A stretch of DNA of 64,000 nucleotides from Erythrobacter tepidarius. GTDB taxonomy: Bacteria > Pseudomonadota > Alphaproteobacteria > Sphingomonadales > Sphingomonadaceae. The notes beneath the pieces were generated by a model, which was not told where the DNA came from, did not search any database, and saw only the letters and a program-made list of their open reading frames with translations. A program made the translations under genes and the position numbers. Of this stretch, positions 44,985-54,528 are shown piece by piece (the stretch's first letter is position 1; every line of letters starts with the position of its first letter). Location of the stretch: assembly GCF_002155695.1 (NCBI RefSeq), contig NZ_MUYJ01000004.1, positions 124,001 through 188,000 on the forward strand, given 5' to 3'.

Positions 44985-45386
44985 ATGATCGTCCAGCGCC
45001 TCGACCATGTGAACATCATCACCGATCGGCTCGCCGAAACCGCGCGGTTCTATGCCGAGCTGCTCGATCTCGAGGAGCGCGACGCCCCGCCGCCGCTGAC
45101 GCCGCAGAACGCGCGCTGGATGTATGATGCGGGCGGGCAGGCGATCCTGCATCTCAACGCGCTGGATTGCCCCCGCGCTTTTGAGCGCACGGTGTCACCG
45201 GGGGCGGAGACGGGCGCGATCCATCACGTGGCCCTGCGCTGCGCGGACTTCGCGGTGGTGAAGGCCCGGCTCGATGCGCGCGGAGCCGATTACGAGGTCA
45301 ATGAGATTGCCGCGATCGGCCTCACGCAGATCTTTACGGCCGACCCGAACAACGTGCTGCTCGAGCTAAATTTCTTCGCCAGCTAG
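44985..45386 (+). CDS. VOC (glyoxalase-fold) protein
   Basis: A 133-residue vicinal-oxygen-chelate protein. RLDHVNIITDRLAETARFYAELLDLEER and IHHVALRCADFAVVKARLDARG form the paired beta-alpha-beta modules with metal-binding-type His and Glu (LLELNF). The substrate cannot be told. ATG 44985 is used. Confidence 0.83.
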   Translation: MIVQRLDHVNIITDRLAETARFYAELLDLEERDAPPPLTPQNARWMYDAGGQAILHLNALDCPRAFERTVSPGAETGAIHHVALRCADFAVVKARLDARGADYEVNEIAAIGLTQIFTADPNNVLLELNFFAS

Positions 45387-45498
45387 CGCGACAGTCGCTG
45401 GCCTGCACCTCGGTGCCGATGGCGGAGCGGCGCAGGCCAGCCCGGCGAACGCGGCGGGACCGCCTCGGTTCATCCGATGCGCCGCTTTGCCTGAGGCG

Positions 45499-47676
45499 CT
45501 AGCGGCGGGCGATCTTCTTTCCCGCCTCCAGCGCCTTGTCCTCGTTGGCACGCTTGATGACATAGGCGCGGATCGCTTCGATCTCGGCTTTCGACAAGGA
45601 ACCGGCAAAACTCGCCATCCCGTTGTCCTTCAGCATCCCGCCATGGACCACCGCGGCCCAGGCCTGCGGGCTTTCGAGCGAGCCGGCGCGGCGCAGATCG
45701 GGCAGCACGGTCGAGCCGACCGCACCCGGCGCATGGCACACCGCGCAGTAACGGCCATATTTGGCCTTCCCCAGCGCGATCACCTCCGCCGAGGCGGTGC
45801 TCGGCGGCGGATCGAGCGGCAGCTCGGCCAGCGCCGGCTCGGGCGGCAGCTCGGCCTGCCCGCCGAGCTTGAACACCAGAAGCCGGCTGATGTTGCGCAC
45901 CGGCGCCTTGCGCGCGATCAGATCGCCATCGACGCTCAGCGCATAGGCCCCGCCCCACCCGGCCAGCACCGCGACATATTGCTCGCCATTGACGCTGTAG
46001 GTGATCGGCGGTGCGACGATCCCGGTCTGCGCGGCGAAGCTCCACAACTTCTTGCCCGTGGCCGCGTCATAGGCGTTGAACTCGCTCCCCGCGGTGCCCT
46101 GGAAAACCAGGCCCCCGCCGGTCGCCAGCAGCCCGCCGTTCCAAGGCCCGGGATGCTCAACCGTCCAGCGCGCCTGCTGCGCCACCGGATCCCACGCCAC
46201 CAGCATCCCGCGCAAGGATCCTGCGACCTGCCTGCGGAAGCCCTCATCCGGCGGCACGTCGCCCGCACCCAGGTTGAAACCGACATTGAAGCCGCGTGCG
46301 GTATCGGGCTTCCAGTCGGCTTCGGGCGCATAGAGCATCCCCGCCTCGAAGGCCGGAATATAGACGAGGTTCTCGCGCGGGTTGTAGGCCATCGGGTGCC
46401 AGTTGTGGCCGCCGAGCGCACCCGGTGTCACCAGCGCGGGCTGACCGGTCTTGTCGACGCGGGTCTGGGGGTTCTCGATCGGGCGGCCCGTCTTGGGATC
46501 GATGCCCGTCGCCCAGTTGACGCTGACATAGGGCTTGGCGCTGATGAACGCGCCCGTCTCGCGGTCGATCACGTAGAAAAAGCCGTTCTTGGGCGCCTGC
46601 ATCAGCACCTTGCGGCGTTTCCCGTCGATCTCCATGTCGGCGAGGATGATGTGCTGGGTAGCGGTGAAGTCCCAGGTCTCGCCCGGCGTGGTCTGGTAGT
46701 GCCAGACATATTCGCCGGTCTTGGGCCGGATCGCGACGATGCTGGAAAGGTAGAGATTGTCCCCCTCCCCGCCGCTGCCGTCCTTGGCCGGCGAACGGTA
46801 GGCGCGGTTCCAGGGCGAACCATTGCCGACCCCGATGTAGAGCAGATCAAGCTCGGGGTCGTAGGCCATCGAATCCCACACCGTGCCGCCGCCGCCGATC
46901 GAATCGGATGCGCCCAGGACATCCATGTTCCACGTTTCGGCAGCCTTGCGGAGATAGGCCGGCGCATCCTTGGCATCGCCGCCCTCGGGCACGGTGTAGA
47001 AGCGCCACAGTTCCTTGCCGGTCTCGGCATCATAGGCCGCGACATAGCCGCGCACCCCGAACTCCGCGCCGCCATTGCCGATGATCACCTTGCCGTCGAT
47101 CACCCGCGGCGCGCCGGTGATGGTGTAGCTCTTGGACTGATCGACCGTGACCTTCTCCCAGGCCACCTCGCCGGTTTCGCGGTCGAGCGCGATCAGGCGG
47201 CCATCGAGCGTGCCCAGGAACAGCTTGTCGCCCCATGCCGCCAGCCCGCGGTTGACGACGTCGCAGCACGCCTTGACCGCGGTTTCGCCCGGCACCTCGG
47301 GATCATATTCCCACAAGCGCTGGCCGGTTGCCGCGTCGAAGGCCTTCACCTTGCTCCACGCGGTGGTGAGATAGAGCTTGCCGTCGATCACCAGCGGGGT
47401 CGCTTCCTGCCCGCGCGCCGTGTCCATGTCGGCAAACCAGGCAAGGCCCAGATCGCCCACGGTCTCGCGATTGATGGCGTCGAGCGGGGAATAACGCTGT
47501 TCGGAATAGGTACGGCCATGACTGATCCAGTTGGCGCTGTCGCCATCCGCGCCCACCAGCATCGCGGCAGTAATGCCGCCCTCGGCCTCGCCGCTTGCGA
47601 AAATCTGGCTGCAATTGGCCAGCATCCCGACCGACAACAACAAGGCGGCACTGCCCGCCCAGCGCATGAGGTTCAT
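45499..47676 (-). CDS. PQQ-dependent quinohaemoprotein alcohol dehydrogenase
   Basis: A 725-residue periplasmic lipoprotein. A signal peptide ends in the lipobox LANC. The eight-bladed PQQ propeller carries the adjacent-Cys pair in KACCDVVNRG, tryptophan-docking repeats such as DAATGQRLWEY, and GETWDFTATQ near the active site. The C-terminus is a cytochrome c domain with haem motif CAVCH. It oxidises alcohols and passes electrons to the respiratory chain. GGAGAG precedes ATG 47676. It diverges from a dienelactone hydrolase-like gene. Confidence 0.92.
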   Translation of the reverse strand: MNLMRWAGSAALLLSVGMLANCSQIFASGEAEGGITAAMLVGADGDSANWISHGRTYSEQRYSPLDAINRETVGDLGLAWFADMDTARGQEATPLVIDGKLYLTTAWSKVKAFDAATGQRLWEYDPEVPGETAVKACCDVVNRGLAAWGDKLFLGTLDGRLIALDRETGEVAWEKVTVDQSKSYTITGAPRVIDGKVIIGNGGAEFGVRGYVAAYDAETGKELWRFYTVPEGGDAKDAPAYLRKAAETWNMDVLGASDSIGGGGTVWDSMAYDPELDLLYIGVGNGSPWNRAYRSPAKDGSGGEGDNLYLSSIVAIRPKTGEYVWHYQTTPGETWDFTATQHIILADMEIDGKRRKVLMQAPKNGFFYVIDRETGAFISAKPYVSVNWATGIDPKTGRPIENPQTRVDKTGQPALVTPGALGGHNWHPMAYNPRENLVYIPAFEAGMLYAPEADWKPDTARGFNVGFNLGAGDVPPDEGFRRQVAGSLRGMLVAWDPVAQQARWTVEHPGPWNGGLLATGGGLVFQGTAGSEFNAYDAATGKKLWSFAAQTGIVAPPITYSVNGEQYVAVLAGWGGAYALSVDGDLIARKAPVRNISRLLVFKLGGQAELPPEPALAELPLDPPPSTASAEVIALGKAKYGRYCAVCHAPGAVGSTVLPDLRRAGSLESPQAWAAVVHGGMLKDNGMASFAGSLSKAEIEAIRAYVIKRANEDKALEAGKKIARR

Positions 47677-47819
47677 GGATCCCGCTCTCCCGGTTGCATG
47701 GCCGGACTGTTCGGCCCTGTTTTCTTTTGCAACCCAATCTGCCGCGTCATTCGCGGCTTGTCCATGCCCAGGCGCCTTGCCTATCAAGAGTGGCAAAGGG
47801 CCGTACAGGAGCGTGTTCG

Positions 47820-48698
47820 ATGTGCGATGAAGGCAAACTGGCCGAATGGGCCAAACAGGCGGTGAGCCGCCGCCAGTTCGGCGCGCTGACGGGCGCGGCC
47901 GTGCTGGCGACCTATGCGGCGGGCGGCACGGCTGCCGAAGGGCAGGGCACTGCCGAACTGAGCGAACGCGGCGTCACCTTCGCCACCCAGGACGGGACGA
48001 TCGACGGGTTCATGGTGCAGCCCGCCCGCGGCAGGCATCCCGCAGTGATCCTGTGGCCCGACATAGCCGGCCTGCGTGAATCCAAGCGCGGCATCGCCCG
48101 CAAGCTGGCTCAGGCAGGCTATGCCGTGCTCGTGGTGAACCCCTATTACCGCGATGTCGCGGGCGAGCAGTTCGCCGATTTCGCGGCCTTCATCAGCAGC
48201 GGCGGCTTCCAGAAGGTCGGCCCATGGCGCGGCAAGCTCGATGCCGAGGCGGTGATGCGCGATACGGAGGCGATTGTCGGCTGGCTCGATCAGCAGCCGG
48301 GCATCGACACCGCGCGCGGGATCGGCACGCAGGGCTATTGCATGGGCGGGCCCTTCACGGTGTGGAGCGCAGCGGCCGTGCCTTCGCGCATCAAGGCGGC
48401 GGCGAGCTTCCACGGCGGCGGACTGGTGCGTCCCGGCAATCCGATGAGCCCGCACGCGCTGCTCGGCAAGGTCAAGGCCTCGCTGCTGGTCGCCGTGGCC
48501 CAGGACGATGACGCCAAGGCTCCGGCTGACAAGACCACCTTTGCCGAGTCCGCCAGGGCCGCGGGGGTTGCCGCCGAAGTCAAGGTCTATGCCGGTGATC
48601 ACGGCTGGATGGTGTCCGACAGCCCGGCATGGAACGCGGCCGCTGCCGCCAGCGGCGAGGCCGATCTGCTGGCGCTCTACGAGCGCGCCCTCGGGTAG
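47820..48698 (+). CDS. Dienelactone hydrolase family protein, exported
   Basis: A 292-residue alpha/beta hydrolase. The N-terminus has a twin-arginine-like SRRQFGALTGAAVLATY, suggesting Tat export. The hydrolase domain shows the nucleophile Cys in GTQGYCMGGPF, an Asp in AQDDDAKAP and a His in GDHGWMV. Substrate unknown. It is divergent from the alcohol dehydrogenase. Confidence 0.85.
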   Translation: MCDEGKLAEWAKQAVSRRQFGALTGAAVLATYAAGGTAAEGQGTAELSERGVTFATQDGTIDGFMVQPARGRHPAVILWPDIAGLRESKRGIARKLAQAGYAVLVVNPYYRDVAGEQFADFAAFISSGGFQKVGPWRGKLDAEAVMRDTEAIVGWLDQQPGIDTARGIGTQGYCMGGPFTVWSAAAVPSRIKAAASFHGGGLVRPGNPMSPHALLGKVKASLLVAVAQDDDAKAPADKTTFAESARAAGVAAEVKVYAGDHGWMVSDSPAWNAAAAASGEADLLALYERALG

Positions 48699-48909
48699 AT
48701 CGCTTCCCCAATAGCATGGGCGGGGAATGGGCTGCCGCCCATGTCCTGCGCCCCGCCCCTTGCGCGCGATTGCACGGCCCGTCTGCAGGCTGTGTTGGTG
48801 CGCGCCTGCGGGGGCCGGATTTTTCGCTCCAGGACAGTGTCTCAAGTGTCTCCAACAGACAGCTTGAATGGCGCGAAGCTGAACGAACGGAGCTGCGCTG
48901 GCGCTGGCG

Positions 48910-49866
48910 CTAGCGCGCCTTGGCCCGCTCGTTGGCTGCGCCGAAGCGCCCATGCTTGCGGAAGCGCAGCATCCACTTGTCGAGAAACAGGCCGAGCGGC
49001 TTGGCCTCGATCCCAAGGTCGGCCAGCGTTCGCGCGCCTTCGGCGACGACATTGCCCGCCTTCAGCAGGGTCCATTGGTCACGGCTCATCGGGGTGCCGG
49101 GCAGGGCGGCAAAGATGGCCGACAGGCCGTCAGGCACGGCGAGGAAGATGCGCTTGCGCCCTTGCGCCGCGGCGATGCGCCGGTGGAGCTCCATCATCGT
49201 CAGCTGCTCCGGCCCGCCCAGCTCATAGGTCTGGCCGCCATGCGCTTCGGGATGCTCCAGCGCCACCGCAACCGCTTCAGCCACATCATCGGCATAGACC
49301 GGCTGGAGCTTGGCTTGCGCCCCGAAAACCGGGAGCACCGGCAAAAGCGCGATCATGGAACCGAAGAGGTTCAGGAAGTTGTCGTCCTTGCCGAACACGA
49401 TCGAAGGCCGCAGGATCGTGGCCGTGGGGAAGGCGGCGAGCACGCGCGCCTCGCCCAGCGCCTTGGCCCGGGCATAGGCGGTGGGCGAAGCGGCATTGGC
49501 GCCGATCGCGCTGACATGCACCAGCGCCTTGACCCCATTGGCGCTGGCGATCCGTCCGATCGTGCCGGGCGCCTCGCCCATCAGCGCGTCGAGCTTGCCG
49601 CCGAAGGCGCCGACCAGGTTGACCGCGTGGCTCGCGCCCGCGAGCGCGGCGGCGACATGGCTCTCGCGGGTGATGTCGCAGGGCAGAAATTGCAGCTGGC
49701 CGAGATTGGCGAGCGGCTTGAGCGCTAGGCCCGACTGCGGATTGCGGCTGGCGATTCGCAGCCTTGCGCCGCGCTGAAGCAGGCTCTGAGCGACATAGTT
49801 GCCGATATAGCCGCTGCCGCCGAAGATCGTGACAAGTTGGCCGGAAAGCGGAGAGGGGGTGGGCAT
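48910..49866 (-). CDS. NDUFA9-like NAD(P)-binding protein
   Basis: A 318-residue atypical SDR of the complex I NDUFA9 group. VTIFGGSGYIGNYVAQSLL is the dinucleotide-binding motif; VHVSAIGANAASPTAYARAKALGE and LRPSIVFGKDDNFLNLF are typical. It probably assists respiratory complex I or isoprenoid quinone metabolism. The 211-bp gap to its left (48699-48909) shows no gene. Confidence 0.88.
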   Translation of the reverse strand: MPTPSPLSGQLVTIFGGSGYIGNYVAQSLLQRGARLRIASRNPQSGLALKPLANLGQLQFLPCDITRESHVAAALAGASHAVNLVGAFGGKLDALMGEAPGTIGRIASANGVKALVHVSAIGANAASPTAYARAKALGEARVLAAFPTATILRPSIVFGKDDNFLNLFGSMIALLPVLPVFGAQAKLQPVYADDVAEAVAVALEHPEAHGGQTYELGGPEQLTMMELHRRIAAAQGRKRIFLAVPDGLSAIFAALPGTPMSRDQWTLLKAGNVVAEGARTLADLGIEAKPLGLFLDKWMLRFRKHGRFGAANERAKAR

Positions 49867-50092
49867 GGGTCAGGTGCTCTTGCTGGCTGTCCGTGGATCT
49901 GCGCTGCGCCATGCGGCAATGCGCGCCTGCGGGCAAGACCCGCGATGCGGCCAAATGGCGAATGGGGGATTTGAGGGCGCACGCAGACGTGGTGCCGAAA
50001 TCGTGCAAGGTTTGCGTTGACACATGCCCCCCGCCCTCGCTAAAGGCGCGCCCCTACCCAGCTTCCCGGCAGCGATGACCGGCCGGCTATGT

Positions 50093-50179
50093 GCCCAGAT
50101 GGCGGAATTGGTAGACGCACCGTCTTCAGGTGGCGGCGCTCGCAAGGGCGTGGAGGTTCGAGTCCTCTTCTGGGCACCA
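50093..50179 (+). tRNA. tRNA-Leu (CAG anticodon)
   Basis: The 87-nt gene folds as a type II tRNA. The acceptor stem GCCCAGA pairs with TCTGGGC. The anticodon stem CCGTC/GGCGG carries loop TTCAGGT (anticodon CAG). There is a long variable arm, the TTCGAGT T-loop and an encoded CCA end. It is followed after 34 bp by a broken integrase gene, so it was probably an integration site. Confidence 0.93.
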
Positions 50180-50186
50180 ACACACT

Positions 50187-50204
50187 GTAAGATCCTGATC
50201 TTAC
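50187..50204. repeat. 7-bp inverted repeat behind the tRNA
   Basis: GTAAGAT-CCTG-ATCTTAC starts 8 nt after the CCA end. There is no T-run after it, so it is not a classic terminator. It might aid tRNA 3' processing or be a remnant of an integration junction. Confidence 0.45.
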
Positions 50205-50213
50205 TGAAAAATC

Positions 50214-50691
50214 ATGAGAAAAGCCCGCCGACTGCACCACAAGAGTGCTACACAGGTCGACGATCTCATATTCAAGATCAGCAAGCGGAAAGGCTCGTCT
50301 CTGTGGCAGGTGCGCAAGCGCTGGCCGACCGACGTTGCCCCCATTCTCAAGGGCGAGTTCACCCGATCCACCGGCGAAAGCGATCGCAAGCTCGCCGAGG
50401 CGAAGCTACCGATCATCTCGGCGGAATATGTCGCGCTGGTGGAGGACGCCCGGCGACAGCAATATCGCCAACCTGGTCGACGAGGCGGGCAAGCCCTCTC
50501 GCACCGTCAATGACCTGATCGACGCCTTCGAGGAAGCCGAGAGCGAGCGTTGGGCCCTGTGCACGGTGCGGGCCAAGGAGCCCGTCAATCGGCTCCTCGA
50601 TCCGGATTTCGACGATCCGCGACAGGCCGCTCACGCATTCTGGGAACGTGCCATGGAAATCAATTTCTTGGCTCAGTTGCGCGCGGCGTGA
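50214..50691 (+). pseudogene. Truncated, frameshifted tyrosine integrase
   Basis: The first ~80 codons resemble the N-terminal region of DUF6538-type phage integrases (SLWQVRKRWPTDVAPILKGEFTRSTGE, then LAEAKLPIISAEYVALVEDAR). Near 50455 the frame shifts, and the sequence continues in the frame reading NIANLVDEAGKPSRTVNDLID to 50691. The core-binding and catalytic domains with the R-H-R-Y residues are missing. A phage- or island-type integrase once used the adjacent tRNA-Leu. Confidence 0.75.
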
Positions 50692-50738
50692 AACCTGTTG
50701 CCGTCGACGCTTGCCCGGGGGCAAGGGCACTGACTGCA

Positions 50739-51136
50739 AACTATATCAGCGGCCGCCCGCTGACGATGGTCGGCGGCTCAGTTTGCCACTCAACCAAACA
50801 TGCCGCCATTGGTTTCGCCTATAGCCCAGCAGTCGCGCATCGCGATCGCGGCATCAGGGTCTTTTTCTGGCCCCGCGGGCAGTCGTGCCAGCCATGACGG
50901 ATGGCACGGTATCGTTTGGTGCTGAACTCAATCGCGCCGCGACTTTTGACGCCGTAGTCGACGCCGCCTTCGCAGGCATGATCGCCAATCGGTTTCTCAT
51001 TCTCTCGCACGGCGAGGTCAGTCAACACATGGGTCAGAAGGCGGAAGACCCTGATCGTTGGTTCACCGCAATGGCAAAGTTGCGGCGGCGCTATCCGCTG
51101 GACTCTTCCACTAGCATCGCGCACTTAGATTGTTGA
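50739..51136 (+). pseudogene. SDR (short-chain dehydrogenase) C-terminal remnant
   Basis: Only the C-terminal half of an SDR remains. One frame reads HSTKHAAIGFAYSPAVAHRDRGIRV (the YxxxK region, with Tyr lost); another continues LAPRAVVPAMTDGTVSF to MIANRFLILSHGEVSQ and DRWFTAMAKLRRR. The frame change falls at the five-T run near 50862. The cofactor-binding half is absent. It lies directly after the broken integrase. Confidence 0.75.
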
Positions 51137-51209
51137 CAATTTAGTCATCATAGCTGATGGACGGGCAAAGCCATTCCGATCAACGAGGGTGGAACCTGGG
51201 AGGCGATTC

Positions 51210-53480
51210 ATGAAGGCAAGTGCTTGGGCAGCGACCTTTGTGTCACTGATGGCGGGTGCGAGTGGGACGGCATTGGCGCAAACCGCGCCAGTCGAGGACG
51301 GTGTCACAGGAGCTGAGGCCGAGGCGAAGGTTAATGAAGGCGAAATCGTCGTGACCGCACGGCGTCGTGAAGAGCGCCTTCGTGATGTCCCCGTGTCAGC
51401 AACCGTCATCGATGCCCAATCGCTGATCGACCGTGGTTCGATAACGACCGTTCAGGCCATACTACAGAATGCGCCCGGTGTGCGGTTCTTCAACACCACA
51501 AGCCAGCTCAATTCTGAAACTTCGATCCGCGCCTCAAGTACGGCGCGCGGCACCAATGCCGAACCCTCGGTCGGTCTGTTTCGTAACGGCGTCTATATTG
51601 GCGGGGGTTTTCTAGGCGGACGCAACGCCACCGGTATCGACCTGTTTGATATCGGCCGGGTCGAGGTCCTGCGCGGTCCACAGGGCGCGTTATATGGCCG
51701 GAACGCGGTCGGTGGTGCGGTGAATTTTGTGACGGCTGAGCCCGCAATGCGCCGGGAGGGTTTCATCGATCTCAACTATGGCTTCGAAACCAACGCGATT
51801 CGCGCACAGGCAGTCTGGAATGAGCCGCTTACCGACACGCTCGCTGTGCGCGTGGGCGTTGACCGGATCGACCAGGATAAGGGCTTTTTCTACAATCCCA
51901 ACAACGACATCTATTTCGATCGTCACAAGAGCACCGTGGTGCGCGGACAAATCCGCTACGCCACCGACAATCTGGACATTCGCTATCTTGGTGAATTCCA
52001 AGACGCCGAAATACCAGCCGTGACGTTTCGCGCCTTCGTTCGCCCAGGCGCAACGCCTGCTTTCCCGCTCGGGTATGTGCAGGACCCCTATGAATACCCT
52101 TGGAATACGCGGCCACGGGCGTTCCAGGATGTGCAGATGCATATCCTGTCGGCCGAAATCGACCTTGGCTTTGCGACGCTCACCAGCGTGTCAAGCTATC
52201 GCAGGCGCACCTCCTTTTTCCAGTTCGATCAGGACACGCTCGATCCAGCCACATTGGCGCAGCTCAATGCCCAAGGCCAGAATCGCGGCGCCAATCCGAA
52301 TTTGTCGAGATCGGATTTCGATCGCACCCGCAACTGGTATCAGAACCTTTATCTTACAGGCAAGAAAAGCGGTGGTTTCAACTGGTTGCTGGGCTTGGAG
52401 TATCTCGACCAGAATACCAATTACGAGCAGTTGACCGGCACCGCGCTCAACGAGCCAATTCCCGGCACACGCACCGATGGCAAGCTCGAATACAACTCGA
52501 TCGCGGCTTATGGTTCGGTGAGTTATGATTTCACCGACTGGTTCACCCTTGACGCCGAGCTGCGATACACGCGCGACGAGAAGGCGATTGATTCTGCGCA
52601 GTTCGATCGGATCACTGGCGCACTCGGACCGAGCCGGTTCATTCTCGACGACAGATTTGAAAACGATAACCTTGTCTGGGGCGCGACGCTTGGTTTCAAG
52701 CCCGGCGATGATTGGCTGCTGTTCGGAAAGGTGGGCACGGGATATCGCGTCGGTGGCTTCAACTTCAATCTCGGCGATCCGCGTCAACCGGTTCCGATCC
52801 CCGAATCCTATGGCAACGAGACAACGATCACCTATGAGATAGGTGCAAAGGGTAACATAGCCCCATGGCTTTACGTCAATCTTGCGGCCTATCGCACGAA
52901 TTTTGACGATATCATCGTCGGCGCAGTGAATGGCTGCTCGCCGGGCTTTCCCGCCTGTCCGACTGCGTCCGTGCCCTTTCTGCTGAATGCAGGCACGGCA
53001 CGGGCATGGGGGCTCGAGGCCGAGGCCGCCGCAAGCTGGAGGATGGGCAATGTCAAGGCCCGTTTGACCCTGTCCGGGTCGAGGCAGGACGGCAAGATCA
53101 CGAGCGGACCATATGATGGCGCGCAACTTCCCCAGGTTCCCAACTGGATCGCAGCTGGAACATTCAATCTTCGCGCACCGGTGGCCGAAGGTACGACCTT
53201 GTTCCTCAATGCCAACTATCAGGGGGCTTGGGGCGGGGTGAACGAACTCACACCGGCCGGAACGCCCTTGCGCCAACCCGCCACCCGCGGCCCTTATCAA
53301 TCGCCGATCGATACGATTTCGCTGCTTGACCTTCGGGCCGGCGCCGAATTCGAAAACCTTACCGTGGCGCTGTTTGCGAACAATGCCCTGCAATATCGAT
53401 ATGTCGTGTACGAACTCGTAAGCACGCAGCGGCTGAACCCGCGGCGCTTGATCGGTCTGGATGCGCGCTATCGCTTTTGA
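51210..53480 (+). CDS. TonB-dependent receptor
   Basis: A 756-residue outer-membrane receptor. A signal peptide (through GTALAQ) is followed by a TonB-box-like EGEIVVTARRREERLRDVPVS, the plug domain with GRVEVLRGPQGALYGRNAVGGAVNFVT, and a long beta-barrel ending in aromatic YRF. It imports a scarce or large substrate using TonB. GGAGG stands 7 nt before ATG 51210. It is the first intact gene of the accessory block. No substrate domain is recognised; sphingomonads use such receptors for iron chelates, sugars and aromatics. Confidence 0.93.
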   Translation: MKASAWAATFVSLMAGASGTALAQTAPVEDGVTGAEAEAKVNEGEIVVTARRREERLRDVPVSATVIDAQSLIDRGSITTVQAILQNAPGVRFFNTTSQLNSETSIRASSTARGTNAEPSVGLFRNGVYIGGGFLGGRNATGIDLFDIGRVEVLRGPQGALYGRNAVGGAVNFVTAEPAMRREGFIDLNYGFETNAIRAQAVWNEPLTDTLAVRVGVDRIDQDKGFFYNPNNDIYFDRHKSTVVRGQIRYATDNLDIRYLGEFQDAEIPAVTFRAFVRPGATPAFPLGYVQDPYEYPWNTRPRAFQDVQMHILSAEIDLGFATLTSVSSYRRRTSFFQFDQDTLDPATLAQLNAQGQNRGANPNLSRSDFDRTRNWYQNLYLTGKKSGGFNWLLGLEYLDQNTNYEQLTGTALNEPIPGTRTDGKLEYNSIAAYGSVSYDFTDWFTLDAELRYTRDEKAIDSAQFDRITGALGPSRFILDDRFENDNLVWGATLGFKPGDDWLLFGKVGTGYRVGGFNFNLGDPRQPVPIPESYGNETTITYEIGAKGNIAPWLYVNLAAYRTNFDDIIVGAVNGCSPGFPACPTASVPFLLNAGTARAWGLEAEAAASWRMGNVKARLTLSGSRQDGKITSGPYDGAQLPQVPNWIAAGTFNLRAPVAEGTTLFLNANYQGAWGGVNELTPAGTPLRQPATRGPYQSPIDTISLLDLRAGAEFENLTVALFANNALQYRYVVYELVSTQRLNPRRLIGLDARYRF

Positions 53481-53847
53481 CCGTCAACGCTGTGCGTACC
53501 AGCAGCCGAGGGCGCTAGCCTGGTGTGAAAGCGAACATAATGCCAAAAAAACCATTGCAGAAAGGTTTGCCATGCGCGGATTTGGCCGATTAAGCGACGA
53601 AGGGACCTGAACCTTGTGCGGCGAGACGAGATCGAAGCCCGGTTGTCCGGCGGCAAGCGCATTCGGGCAGGAACCATGACCCTTGCCGTTTCACACTTCG
53701 CCGCGCCTCGCCAAGGTCTCGGCAATCCGGACCGGGGTCACGTATTCGGGCTGCCGGCGCCGTGAATTCGATCCACAGCCGCAGCGCTGATTGTCTTGGC
53801 CCGAACATGAAGTCGTCTTTGCTCCAGCTCTTGAAAGCCACAAGATC
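53481..53847. other. Gene-free stretch between the receptor and the GntR gene
   Basis: No coding region with family support was found in these 367 bp. It includes a GC-rich minus-strand frame and an in-frame TTG for the GntR gene at 53791. It should hold the promoter of the GntR-led operon. Confidence 0.4.
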
Positions 53848-54528
53848 ATGACCGGAACCGCCAATAGTGCCTCTTCCACTACGCCGAAGCGGCGTGTTTC
53901 GGCTGAAGAAGTCGCAGAACAGGTCATGCGGTTGCTCGAATCCCGCGTCTTGCTGCCGGGTGATCGGTTGCGAGAACAGGATCTGGCGGATCGTTTCAAG
54001 GTCAGTCGCGGCCCGGTACGTGAGGCGCTGCGGATCCTGGAAGCGAGGTCGGTGGTTCACATCGAGCCGATGAAGGGCGCGACGATCACGCGGCTGTCCG
54101 ATGACGAGGCCTTGGATGCCGTTGCCGCGAGCGCTGCACTTTTCGGCGTGGCGTGCCGTCTGGCCGCCATTCGATGCGCCGAGGCTGATCTCGCCAAGAT
54201 CGATGAAAAGATCGCGAAACTGGAAGCCATGGTGAACGAGGGATACTCGCCGCGCGAGTTTTTCCTGCAAACGCTCAGAATCGGCCGAGCGGTAGGACAG
54301 GCAGCGCGCAGCCCTCGGTTGATGCGGATGGTGGAGGACATTCGTTTTGGCGCGCCGGACTATTTCGGGCCGCTGGGCTTTACCAGCGACAAGCTGCGTC
54401 AAGAAGCCTTGAACAGCTGGAAAGCGATGCGCACGGCTTTGGCTGAGCGCGACGCGGCAAGTGCGGAAGCACTCGGCCGCAAGGTTCATGATGACGCGCT
54501 TGCGGCTGCGCTTCTGGTCGTCGCGTGA
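53848..54528 (+). CDS. GntR family transcriptional regulator
   Basis: A 226-residue regulator. The N-terminal winged helix includes VAEQVMRLLESRVLLPGDRLREQDLADRFKVSRGPVREALRILEA; the rest is an alpha-helical ligand domain of the FCD/VanR type. It probably senses the substrate of the adjacent receptor genes. ATG 53848 is used, though an upstream TTG at 53791 is open. Its stop overlaps the next gene (TGATG). Confidence 0.87.
   Translation: MTGTANSASSTTPKRRVSAEEVAEQVMRLLESRVLLPGDRLREQDLADRFKVSRGPVREALRILEARSVVHIEPMKGATITRLSDDEALDAVAASAALFGVACRLAAIRCAEADLAKIDEKIAKLEAMVNEGYSPREFFLQTLRIGRAVGQAARSPRLMRMVEDIRFGAPDYFGPLGFTSDKLRQEALNSWKAMRTALAERDAASAEALGRKVHDDALAAALLVVA

Noticed and set aside
50187..50204. 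Rho-independent terminator after tRNA-Leu
   Set aside because: The stem is good but no T-run follows on either strand.
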